Part shown: positions 1-5,431 of the stretch, one piece after another
Position numbering within the stretch: position 1 is the stretch's first letter
Layout: every line of letters begins with the position of its first letter
Source: Pseudomonadota bacterium
GTDB taxonomy: Bacteria > Pseudomonadota > Gammaproteobacteria > Xanthomonadales > Xanthomonadaceae
NCBI GenBank assembly: GCA_023439425.1
Contig: JAEXNZ010000437.1
Span: forward strand, 1 to 5,431
DNA: 5,431 nt
Direction of reading: 5' to 3'
The notes under the pieces: generated by a model
What the model saw: the letters and a program-made list of their open reading frames with translations, nothing else
The model's database searches: none
Told to the model about the DNA's origin: nothing
Made by a program: the position numbers and the translations under genes

Positions 1-806
1 GTCTTGTCGCGACCGACGTTGCTCTGGACGAAGGCGATGTTCGGGTCATCGGCGAAGCCGACCACCTGGTTGATGTCGCGATCCTTCACGTAGGAACGGA
101 AGTGTTCCTCCCAGCGACCGCTGTCGACGTTGCGGAACTCGGTGGAGATGTACGCACCGGTACCGTCCACGTCCTGGCGCAGGCGGGCGCGCAGCTCGCT
201 GTTGAGGTCGGTCAGGTAACCGGCCACACGTTCCTCGGTCTTCTGGATGCGCTGCGATGTGAAGTTGCGCAGGTTCACCTTGTAGACGTCGCCGGAATTG
301 CTGCCCACACCGTTGATGACCAGGATGTGATCAGGATCATTGGGCAGGGTGTCGAGCACGCTTGCGTTGGAAAGGGCCTGCTCCAGCTCTTCGTTACGGC
401 TGGTAGCCCTGGGAGGGGAAATCGGCTCTTTCCACTCCTTGCCTTCCAGGTCGGTGATGAAGAACTTGCTGATGAACGTCTTGTTGATGCGATCAGTGCG
501 CAGGTCGTACGGCTGCCACAGGGTCACGGCCAACAGTCCGTTCTTGATGAACTGGACCCCCTGGAACTTCATGCGCCCAGCGCCGATGACAGTCGGGGCC
601 TTGTCCAGTGCGTTGGTTTCCCAGACCACGATGACGCGTTCCTCGCCGTTGGCACGCAGGCCGGCAATGTGTTTCCCATCGGGGGACAGTGACAGGCTGG
701 AAAGGGCGGGGAAGGCCGCAAGTTGTTCAATGCTCGGGACAGCGGGTTTAGCGTGAAGCAGGGGCGAAATACCGGCCATTGCGGCCAGTAACAGAATCCT
801 TTTCAT
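1..806 (-). CDS. Secreted S9-family (prolyl oligopeptidase-like) peptidase, N-terminal part, cut by window edge
   Basis: The frame reads from the ATG at 806-804 leftwards through 268 codons and leaves the window without a stop. An AGAGG ribosome-binding sequence (813-817) lies 6 bases before the start. Residues 1-19 (MKRILLLAAMAGISPLLHA) look like a signal peptide: a basic n-region, a hydrophobic core and likely cleavage after LHA, before KPAVPS. The mature start has SIEQLAAFP and then LSLSPDGKHIA (about residues 38-48). That is the first blade motif of the beta-propeller found in S9 peptidases and TolB-like proteins. The rest of the visible part fits further propeller blades. Family members of this type are usually around 640-700 residues, so the alpha/beta-hydrolase domain with the Ser-Asp-His triad would lie outside the window and cannot be checked. 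The gene follows the TonB-dependent receptor in the same direction across a 95-base gap holding a terminator-like hairpin, and no clear promoter of its own is visible. A periplasmic peptidase acting on a substrate imported by the receptor is an inference. A propeller protein without peptidase activity remains possible. Confidence 0.75.
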   Translation of the reverse strand, partial: MKRILLLAAMAGISPLLHAKPAVPSIEQLAAFPALSSLSLSPDGKHIAGLRANGEERVIVVWETNALDKAPTVIGAGRMKFQGVQFIKNGLLAVTLWQPYDLRTDRINKTFISKFFITDLEGKEWKEPISPPRATSRNEELEQALSNASVLDTLPNDPDHILVINGVGSNSGDVYKVNLRNFTSQRIQKTEERVAGYLTDLNSELRARLRQDVDGTGAYISTEFRNVDSGRWEEHFRSYVKDRDINQVVGFADDPNIAFVQSNVGRDK

Positions 807-841
807 TGACGACCTCTAGGCATGGAGCGGGTCGATCACCG

Positions 842-860
842 GTTTCCCGGGATCGGAAAC
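842..860 (-). repeat. Short inverted repeat, GTTTCC-N7-GGAAAC
   Basis: A perfect 6-base inverted repeat (842-847 and 855-860) with a 7-base spacer lies just past the T-run of the receptor terminator and 36 bases before the S9 peptidase start. In the minus-strand transcript it could form a small hairpin or serve as a protein-binding site. The AAACCG tract (minus strand, 845-840) can alternatively pair with CGGTTT at the foot of the terminator (867-862). Its role is unknown. Confidence 0.35.
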
Positions 861-887
861 AAAACCGCCGCCCCGAAGGGCGGCGGT
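857..887 (-). terminator. Rho-independent terminator of the TonB-dependent receptor gene
   Basis: On the minus strand a perfect 10-bp stem, ACCGCCGCCC with GGGCGGCGGT, encloses a TTCG tetraloop (positions 887-864). It is followed by TTTGTTT (863-857). It starts 14 bases after the receptor stop codon. The GC-rich stem, exceptionally stable UUCG loop and T-rich tail are the classical intrinsic terminator design. The tail is interrupted by a G, so some readthrough into the peptidase gene is plausible. On the plus strand the stem is preceded, not followed, by T-poor sequence, so it would act on minus-strand transcription. Confidence 0.85.
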
Positions 888-901
888 CCGTGTTGCTTGG
901 A

Positions 902-3859
902 TCAGAACGAGTAGGTCACGTTCATGAAGTAGGTACGGCCGAAGTAATCAAAACCGCTGTACAGCAGCGCATTACCTACGGTGTTGTACACACCCTGGGA
1001 AATGGTCGGCGGTTCCTTGTCCGCCAGGTTGCGGACGCCACCGGTGACCGACCACTTGTCTGCTTCATACTGCACCGAGACAGCCTGCAGGAAGTAGTTC
1101 GGGGTGTAGAGCTTGTACTGCGAGGTCGCGGGATCTTCCTCGTAGTACGTGTAGCTCTCCATCTCGTCGATCCAGTCGAGGCCGTAACGTACCTGCCAGT
1201 TCTTCCACTTGTAGCTCAGGTCCAACGTGGCGGTGTTCTTCGGGAAGCGCAGCTGACCGCTGTAGTTCACTTCCGGGTCGTCCTGGAACACCTTGTTGGT
1301 CTGTTCGATGTAGTGGGTGTACTGCACCGTCGAGCGGAACTCGCCCGGGCCGATGTCACGAACGTAGCGCAGGGTGTAGTCCAGACCGCGCACCTTGTCG
1401 GTCGACACGTTGATGAAGCCGTTGGTGACGGTCAGCTGATTGTTGGCCGGGTTGCGTTCGACCAGACGGCACAGACCGTTACCGGCGTTGAAGTCGGCGG
1501 TGGAGCTGTTGTAGCAGTTGGTCAGGATGCCGGCACCGCCCGCGTCCTGCACGCCGTTCTCGACCTTGATGTCGAAGTAATCAAGGGCGAAAGACAGATC
1601 ACCAAAGCCGCTGCCGAATTCCGGCTGCAGGACCATGCCGATGGTCTTGGCGGTCGAGGTTTCTGCTTCCAGACCGGTTTCCGCACCGCCCTGGGTGATC
1701 ACCGTGACACTCTGGGTGGCCAGGAAGTCAGGCGGCAGGCCCTGCGAGGCGCAGTTCTGGTAGCGCAGGCTGGACGGGTCGCGCTCGCCGTATTCATTAC
1801 ACGGATCGCTGGTGTTGCCCAGGAAGCCGGTAGTGCCGCCCAGGAACTGTTCGTACAGCGCAGGAGCGCGGTAAGACGTGCCGTACGACGCGCGGAACGA
1901 CAGCCAGCTGACCGGGGTCCACAGCGTGCCGATCTTGTACGTCTCGTCGGAGCCGTAGGACTTGTAGTCGGTGTAACGGCCGGACAGGTTGACGGTCAGC
2001 TCTTCAGCGGCGGTCACGCCACGCAGCAGCGGCAATTCCAGTTCGCCGTACGCTTCGAACACCGAGTCGCTACCACGGGTGGGCGCAGCCGAGGTCAGGT
2101 TGAACAGGTCGCCGTTGACCGAGTATTCCGACGGGCTGTCATCGATCTTGGCCTTGCGGTATTCCACGCCAAATGCGCCGGCAGCGGTACCGTGCGGCAT
2201 ATCAAACAGCGGGCCGTTGACGTTGAAGTTGACCGTGGTTTCCTTGTACTGGGTGTTGCCGGTGACCGGTACGAACACCCAGTTCTTCCAGTCTTCCGGC
2301 AAGTTGCCGCCAATCGTCGCGTTGTTCAGCGCGGGTGCCGCGATGCATCCATTGGACGGATCGACGCAGCTGTAGCCGCCGGCACCGTTGGACACCACGT
2401 TCAGGCTCTGGGCCAGACGGCTGGTGAGGAAGCTCTGGAAGGTGTAGTCGGCATCATTGTCGGAGTGCATGACGTTGAAGTCATACTTCCATTCCGAACC
2501 CAGATTGCCACGCAGGCCAGCGTTGAAGCGGAAGTAGTCAACGTTCTGCTTGTTCTGGTCATTGCCGAACCCGATGAACGCGCGCACGCCCATGTTGCGA
2601 CCACCGGTCAGGTTGGTCGGAGCGCCAGCGACGCTGTCACGCAGGTTGGCAGGGATCAGCGGGCTGCCCACAGCGTAATCCAGCGACAGCTGGCGGTAGC
2701 CGGTCTGGGTCGACTTGCGCTTGTTGCCCAGGAACTCGTAGTACAGCTCGGCATCGCCCAGCACGCCGATGTCCACGCCACCCTGGAGGAACAGGGTGTG
2801 GGTCTTGGCCGGCGAGATCAGCGATTCGCGCAGCATGTCCGGGTCGAAGGTGTCACGCGTGTTGAGGTCAACACCCTCGTAGCCGACCAGGCCCGTGGTC
2901 ACCGCCGAATTGGGGCGCCAGCGGTTGAAGCGGGTGCCGCTGCCGCCCGGAGCGGCGACGCCGGTGCGGGTGTTGGTGCCGATGGTGTTGATGGTCACGC
3001 CGCCGGCATCCAGCGAGTAGCACTTGGACTTGCCGGTCATCGGGTCGATGTAATCGCCGCTACCCCAATAGTCACCCACGTCGATGTCGCGGTACTTGTC
3101 GGTCGGGCAGCGGGTCCAGCTGCGGTCGCCCAGGGTCATGTTGTTGCGGGTGTAGTACTCGTAAGAACCGGAGAAGTGCGAACGCTCACCGGTGGTGCCG
3201 AACATGATCGAGTAGCGGCGCTCGTCGCCACCGCCACCGTCAGTGGCGTTGTGCTGGGCTTCAAAGCTGACACCGTCGACCTTGGTCTTGGTGATGATGT
3301 TGATCACGCCCGCGACGGCGTCGGAGCCGTAGATCGAGGACGCGCCGTCCTTCAGGATTTCAACGCGGTCGACGATCGAGTTCGGCAGCACGTTGAGGTC
3401 GGCCGAGCCGACCGCGCCGCGCGAACCTGCCGGTGCCACGCGACGACCGTTCAGCAGGATCAGGGTGCGGGTCGGGCCCAGGCCGCGCAGGCCGAGGGTG
3501 TTGGCACCCGGGCCGCCGTCGGTGACGTAGCCGCCGTAAGCATTGTTGATCTGCGACGAGCCGGCAGTCACCGCGGTGCTCTGCAGTGCGGCGGTGGTGG
3601 AGTTGAAGCCCGCCAGCAGCGTCTCCTCGCGGGTCACGACCTGCACCGGCGACACCGAGTTGAAGGTGTCCTTGCCAATGCGCGAACCGGTGACGGTCAC
3701 GGTGTCGAACGTCGTGGCTTCCTTGGCCTTGGCGGCCTCTTCGGCCGTCTGGGTCGAGCTGCTGTCCTGGGCGAACACGGGTGCCGAAGCGGCGAACACC
3801 ATGGCGGTGGCCAGGGCGAAGCTCAGCGGATTCCGGCTGAGCGACTTGCGATTGATCAT
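902..3859 (-). CDS. TonB-dependent outer-membrane receptor, complete, 985 aa, ligand unknown
   Basis: This is an energy-coupled outer-membrane transporter. The start ATG (3859-3857) has AAGGGG (3873-3868) 8 bases upstream. Residues 1-30 form a signal peptide (RKSLSRN, hydrophobic stretch, cleavage after APVFA before QDS). A TonB box, DTVTVTG, sits at about 52-58. The plug domain spans about 66-190 and shows LRGLGPTRTLILLNGRRV (124-141) and VEILKDGASSIYGSDAVAGV (167-186). The remainder is the 22-strand-type barrel, with GTSYRAPALYEQ (660-671), GVRNLADKEPP (941-951) and the C-terminal aromatic end YFMNVTYSF needed for BAM insertion. There is no N-terminal signalling (STN) domain before the TonB box, so it should not drive a FecI/FecR-type cascade. 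Eight cysteines occur as four close pairs (251/280, 498/505, 687/703, 782/797), probably disulfides in surface loops. The length exceeds the 650-800 residues of simple siderophore receptors and suits the large xanthomonad TBDRs. The same-direction S9 peptidase downstream hints at a peptide-containing ligand. Iron-siderophore or carbohydrate uptake cannot be excluded. Confidence 0.95.
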   Translation of the reverse strand: MINRKSLSRNPLSFALATAMVFAASAPVFAQDSSSTQTAEEAAKAKEATTFDTVTVTGSRIGKDTFNSVSPVQVVTREETLLAGFNSTTAALQSTAVTAGSSQINNAYGGYVTDGGPGANTLGLRGLGPTRTLILLNGRRVAPAGSRGAVGSADLNVLPNSIVDRVEILKDGASSIYGSDAVAGVINIITKTKVDGVSFEAQHNATDGGGGDERRYSIMFGTTGERSHFSGSYEYYTRNNMTLGDRSWTRCPTDKYRDIDVGDYWGSGDYIDPMTGKSKCYSLDAGGVTINTIGTNTRTGVAAPGGSGTRFNRWRPNSAVTTGLVGYEGVDLNTRDTFDPDMLRESLISPAKTHTLFLQGGVDIGVLGDAELYYEFLGNKRKSTQTGYRQLSLDYAVGSPLIPANLRDSVAGAPTNLTGGRNMGVRAFIGFGNDQNKQNVDYFRFNAGLRGNLGSEWKYDFNVMHSDNDADYTFQSFLTSRLAQSLNVVSNGAGGYSCVDPSNGCIAAPALNNATIGGNLPEDWKNWVFVPVTGNTQYKETTVNFNVNGPLFDMPHGTAAGAFGVEYRKAKIDDSPSEYSVNGDLFNLTSAAPTRGSDSVFEAYGELELPLLRGVTAAEELTVNLSGRYTDYKSYGSDETYKIGTLWTPVSWLSFRASYGTSYRAPALYEQFLGGTTGFLGNTSDPCNEYGERDPSSLRYQNCASQGLPPDFLATQSVTVITQGGAETGLEAETSTAKTIGMVLQPEFGSGFGDLSFALDYFDIKVENGVQDAGGAGILTNCYNSSTADFNAGNGLCRLVERNPANNQLTVTNGFINVSTDKVRGLDYTLRYVRDIGPGEFRSTVQYTHYIEQTNKVFQDDPEVNYSGQLRFPKNTATLDLSYKWKNWQVRYGLDWIDEMESYTYYEEDPATSQYKLYTPNYFLQAVSVQYEADKWSVTGGVRNLADKEPPTISQGVYNTVGNALLYSGFDYFGRTYFMNVTYSF

Positions 3860-3966
3860 GAATGGATCCCCTTGGAACGAACGTTTGCGTAAAACACCGG
3901 CGACAGTGACCAGCAGGCGTCTCCGTGTGCCCTCGGATCAGGTGTTGGCGTTGCTTTGCCCCCCTG

Positions 3967-3990
3967 CATCACCAGCTTTACGAGCTGATG
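3967..3990 (-). other. Stem-loop at predicted 5' end of the receptor mRNA
   Basis: In the minus-strand transcript CATC (3990-3987) pairs with GATG (3970-3967) and AGCT (3986-3983) with AGCT (3977-3974). This leaves a 3-base bulge and a 5-base loop. If transcription starts about 7 bases after the candidate -10 (near 3990), this hairpin would be at the extreme 5' end of a leader of about 130 bases. A 5'-terminal stem-loop commonly protects mRNA from decay, but that role here is inference. No known riboswitch is recognisable in the rest of the leader (3966-3860). Confidence 0.3.
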
Positions 3991-3996
3991 ACTTGA

Positions 3997-4026
3997 AGTT
4001 AACACAGGCTTAACGCGGCCTGTCAA
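3997..4026 (-). promoter_or_regulatory. Candidate sigma-70 promoter for the TonB-dependent receptor, with inverted repeat
   Basis: The minus strand shows a perfect -35 hexamer TTGACA (4026-4021), an 18-base spacer and a weak -10, TTAACT (4002-3997). The predicted start near 3990 gives a leader of about 130 bases before the ATG at 3859. The spacer and -10 carry the inverted repeat GTTAA-GCCTGTG-TTAAC (4014-3998), so a regulator bound there would block or remodel the promoter. Sequence upstream of the -35 (about 4027-4160) is clearly more AT-rich than its surroundings, which suits a promoter region. Confidence 0.5.
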
Positions 4027-4356
4027 CTGTTCATCAAGAAGTCATAAAGACAAGATCTGCAAAGCCGATCTTTCGTTCTCATTTGCCATGTAAGGTGTTG
4101 ATGTAACAGGCCAAATCGATGGTTTCTTTTGGAACGATCAAAATCCAAACTGTGACGTATGCACGCTTTCAAGGGTGGCCGGTCGCGCGCCTGTGCTGCG
4201 TTGCAGGCCGGATTTGACGCCAAGGACAGCCGTTGGACAGCGCGGGACATCGACCCGCAGTGGCGGGTGTGCGCGTGACCGCTGAATGTGCAAGCTGGAT
4301 TGCCGCGTTCCACGCGCAGCGGGTCGCTGGCAGCAGGGCCGGGGTGGGCAGCCCTG
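4027..4356. other. Divergent intergenic region between receptor and mrp, no gene seen
   Basis: No convincing protein or RNA gene is visible here. The left part (4027-4160) is AT-rich relative to the window and carries several short repeats: ATGTAA twice (4088-4093 and 4101-4106, 13 bases apart), TTTTG-N7-CAAAA (4127-4143), and an imperfect palindrome with ATTTGCC at 4081 and GGCCAAAT at 4109-4116. It is probably the regulatory region upstream of the receptor. The right part (about 4165-4350) is GC-rich with alternating arms GCGGG (4242-4246), CCCGC (4254-4258) and GCGGG (4263-4267). Open frames crossing the region are continuations of frames opposite the real genes. Confidence 0.5.
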
Positions 4357-4362
4357 TATAGT
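4357..4362 (+). promoter_or_regulatory. mrp: Candidate -10 element for mrp
   Basis: TATAGT matches the sigma-70 -10 consensus at five of six positions and lies 38 bases before the GTG start, giving a leader of about 30 bases. At the expected distance upstream there is no good -35 (CAGGGC with a 17-base spacer). The call therefore rests on the -10 and its placement alone; an activator or a weak constitutive promoter would be consistent. Confidence 0.4.
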
Positions 4363-4388
4363 GGCGGGCCTTCCCGTTCTGCTTTTCC

Positions 4389-4392
4389 GGAG
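4389..4392 (+). promoter_or_regulatory. mrp: Ribosome-binding site that fixes the mrp start
   Basis: GGAG lies 8 bases before the GTG at 4401. The alternative in-frame GTG at 4392 overlaps this GGAG and has no purine-rich sequence at the right distance, so 4401 is the better start. An in-frame TAG at 4359-4361 rules out a longer upstream extension. Confidence 0.65.
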
Positions 4393-4400
4393 TGCCCGCA

Positions 4401-5258
4401 GTGAGTGCCAGCCCCTCTCGACGTCCCCATGCCAGCCAGGTGCAGAAGGGCCTCAGCCCGCATCCGCGCGTTCGCAATGTGATCGCGGTGGGCTCGGGCA
4501 AGGGCGGGGTGGGCAAGTCCACCACCGCGGTGAACCTGGCCGTGGCGCTGACCAAGCTGGGCGCGCGCGTGGGACTGCTGGATGCCGACATCTACGGCCC
4601 CAGCGTGCCAACCATGCTCGGCCTGAGCGGCCGCCCGGAAAGTCCGGACAACAAATCCATCGAACCGTTGCGTGCGTTTGGCGTGGAAACCATGTCGATC
4701 GGCTATCTGATCGAGGACGAAACCCCGATGATCTGGCGCGGCCCGATGGCAACTTCGGCCATGACCCAGTTCTTCAACGACACCCTGTGGGACGACCTGG
4801 ACTACCTGTTGATCGACCTGCCGCCGGGCACCGGCGACATCCAGCTCACGCTGACCCAGAAGATCCCGCTGGCCGGCGCGGTCATCGTCACCACTCCGCA
4901 GGACATCGCCACGCTGGATGCGAAGAAAGCGCTGAAGATGTTCGAGAAGGTCGAAGTGCCGGTGCTGGGCATTGTCGAGAACATGGCCGTGCACACCTGC
5001 AGCAACTGCGGCCAGGTCGAGCACCTGTTCGGTGACGGCGGTGGCCAGCGCATGGCCGCGCAGTACGGCGTGCCGCTGCTGGGTTCGCTGCCGCTGGACA
5101 TCGGCATCCGCGAGCAGGGCGATGTGGGCACGCCGATCGTGGCCGCTGCGCCGGAGTCGCCGGCAGCGAAGGCCTATCTGGCCGCCGCGGAGCGCCTGGT
5201 CGAGGAAATGGGCAAGCGCCCGCGCGCCAGCATTCCCATTTTGTCCCAGCTGCTCTGA
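4401..5258 (+). CDS. mrp: Mrp/ApbC family iron-sulfur cluster carrier ATPase, short form (285 aa)
   Basis: This is a cytosolic P-loop ATPase of the Mrp/NBP35 (ApbC) family that binds a labile Fe-S cluster as a dimer and delivers it to apo-proteins. The deviant Walker A of the MinD/Mrp class, GSGKGGVGKST, is at 31-41, including the signature Lys34. The switch I/Walker A' region DADIYGPSVP is at 61-70, and switch II/Walker B LLIDLPPGTGD at 136-146. The cluster-binding CxxC is CSNC (200-203), in the usual place after GIVENMAVHTC. The family C-terminus follows, with GVPLLGSLPLD and IREQGDVGTPIV. E. coli Mrp is about 369 residues and starts with a MIP18/DUF59 domain. This protein goes from a short 25-residue lead straight into the ATPase, so that domain is absent, and the upstream TAG shows it is not merely mis-started. 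The GTG start at 4401 is chosen because of GGAG at 4389-4392. dcd follows 41 bases downstream in the same direction with no terminator, so co-transcription is likely. Confidence 0.95.
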   Translation: MSASPSRRPHASQVQKGLSPHPRVRNVIAVGSGKGGVGKSTTAVNLAVALTKLGARVGLLDADIYGPSVPTMLGLSGRPESPDNKSIEPLRAFGVETMSIGYLIEDETPMIWRGPMATSAMTQFFNDTLWDDLDYLLIDLPPGTGDIQLTLTQKIPLAGAVIVTTPQDIATLDAKKALKMFEKVEVPVLGIVENMAVHTCSNCGQVEHLFGDGGGQRMAAQYGVPLLGSLPLDIGIREQGDVGTPIVAAAPESPAAKAYLAAAERLVEEMGKRPRASIPILSQLL

Positions 5259-5270
5259 TCCGCTTAGAAT
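5241..5270 (+). promoter_or_regulatory. dcd: Candidate internal promoter for dcd
   Basis: TTGTCC (5241-5246, four of six matches to TTGACA) is separated by 18 bases from TAGAAT (5265-5270, five of six matches to TATAAT). The -35 lies inside the last codons of mrp, and transcription would begin about 23 bases before the dcd ATG. It could supply dcd expression in addition to readthrough from mrp. Confidence 0.4.
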
Positions 5271-5299
5271 TCTTGCCTTAACGCACCCAGGACCCCCCG

Positions 5300-5431
5300 A
5301 TGAGCATCAAGAGTGACCGCTGGATCCGCCGCATGTCCGAACAGCACGGCATGATCGAGCCGTTCGAGCCCGGCCAGGTCAAGCAGGCCAACGGCCAGCG
5401 CATCGTCAGCTACGGCACCTCCAGCTACGGC
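5300..5431 (+). CDS. dcd: dCTP deaminase, N-terminal 44 residues, cut by window edge
   Basis: Dcd deaminates dCTP to dUTP in the cytosol and so feeds dTMP synthesis through dUTPase. The ATG at 5300 has AGGA (5289-5292) 7 bases upstream. The visible protein begins MSIKSDRWIRRM and continues with HGMIEPFEPGQV (16-27) and IVSYGTSSYG (35-44). This is the N-terminus characteristic of the roughly 190-residue Dcd found in pseudomonads and xanthomonads, which differs from the E. coli form beginning MRLCDRDI. The catalytic glutamate and nucleotide-binding residues lie beyond the window, so the call rests on the N-terminus and on the mrp neighbour, a known pairing in pseudomonads. Confidence 0.9.
   Translation, partial: MSIKSDRWIRRMSEQHGMIEPFEPGQVKQANGQRIVSYGTSSYG

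Noticed and set aside
102..756. Plus-strand open frames opposite the S9 peptidase
   Set aside because: The minus strand gives a signal peptide, a ribosome-binding site and a propeller motif; the plus-strand translations show none and are compositional shadows.
779..3892. A 1037-codon open frame on the plus strand covering the whole receptor gene antisense
   Set aside because: It is longer than the receptor but is rich in Val, Ala, Gly, Arg, His and Gln with no recognisable domain. It has no ribosome-binding site and runs through the terminator and receptor leader. High-GC codon bias on the minus strand leaves the opposite strand free of stops.
3872..4137. Direct repeat TTGGAACGA at 3872-3880 and 4129-4137
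   Set aside because: One copy overlaps the receptor ribosome-binding region, the copies are 250 bases apart and only 9 bases long; no transposon or att-site features accompany them.
4242..4267. Alternating GCGGG/CCCGC/GCGGG arms resembling an attenuator
   Set aside because: The arms are only 5 bases, lie upstream of the candidate mrp -10 and so are probably not transcribed with mrp, and have no T-run or leader peptide. Chance in GC-rich DNA is more likely.
4392..4400. GTG at 4392 as the mrp start
   Set aside because: It overlaps the GGAG sequence that is correctly spaced for the GTG at 4401, and it lacks a ribosome-binding site of its own.
3860..4400. Possible lasso peptide precursor, CRISPR array, tRNA or insertion sequence in the intergenic region
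   Set aside because: I looked for a short ORF with a ribosome-binding site, regular repeats, tRNA-like cloverleaf arms and terminal inverted repeats and found none that hold up.
4023..5024. A 333-codon minus-strand open frame across the intergenic region and mrp
   Set aside because: It is antisense to the clear Mrp ATPase motifs, crosses the AT-rich regulatory region and has no recognisable protein features.

Overview
The window looks like chromosomal DNA of a high-GC gammaproteobacterium, most likely a xanthomonad (Xanthomonadaceae, Stenotrophomonas/Xanthomonas/Pseudoxanthomonas type). This rests on three things: the long-form Dcd N-terminus, an mrp-dcd gene pair, and a large TonB-dependent receptor with a signal peptide and TonB box typical of that family. 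The assignment is by recognition; no database was searched.

Layout. On the minus strand, a two-gene module fills about the first 70% of the window. The upstream gene is a complete 985-residue TonB-dependent outer-membrane receptor (902-3859). The downstream gene is the N-terminal 268 residues of a secreted S9-type (prolyl-oligopeptidase-like) peptidase that runs off the left edge (1-806). The 95-base gap between them holds a strong GC-rich hairpin with a UUCG loop and a T-run, oriented as a terminator for the receptor transcript. A second short inverted repeat follows it. The receptor is preceded by a candidate promoter (TTGACA at 4021-4026) and a leader of about 130 bases.

On the plus strand, after a divergent intergenic region of about 540 bases (3860-4400), come mrp (4401-5258), a P-loop Fe-S cluster carrier/assembly ATPase, and the first 44 codons of dcd (5300 onward), dCTP deaminase. 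They are 41 bases apart with no terminator between them, and a promoter-like sequence for dcd overlaps the end of mrp.

How the genes work together. The receptor probably imports a substrate through the outer membrane using TonB energy. The exported peptidase may trim or degrade that substrate, so a peptide or peptide-containing ligand is a reasonable inference, but nothing in the window names the ligand. mrp and dcd are housekeeping genes with no evident link to the receptor module; they simply lie divergently beside it.

I did not find a clearly undescribed system. The points most worth checking are the receptor/peptidase pairing with an intervening terminator, the GTTAA-N7-TTAAC inverted repeat in the receptor promoter, and the short Mrp without its usual N-terminal domain.
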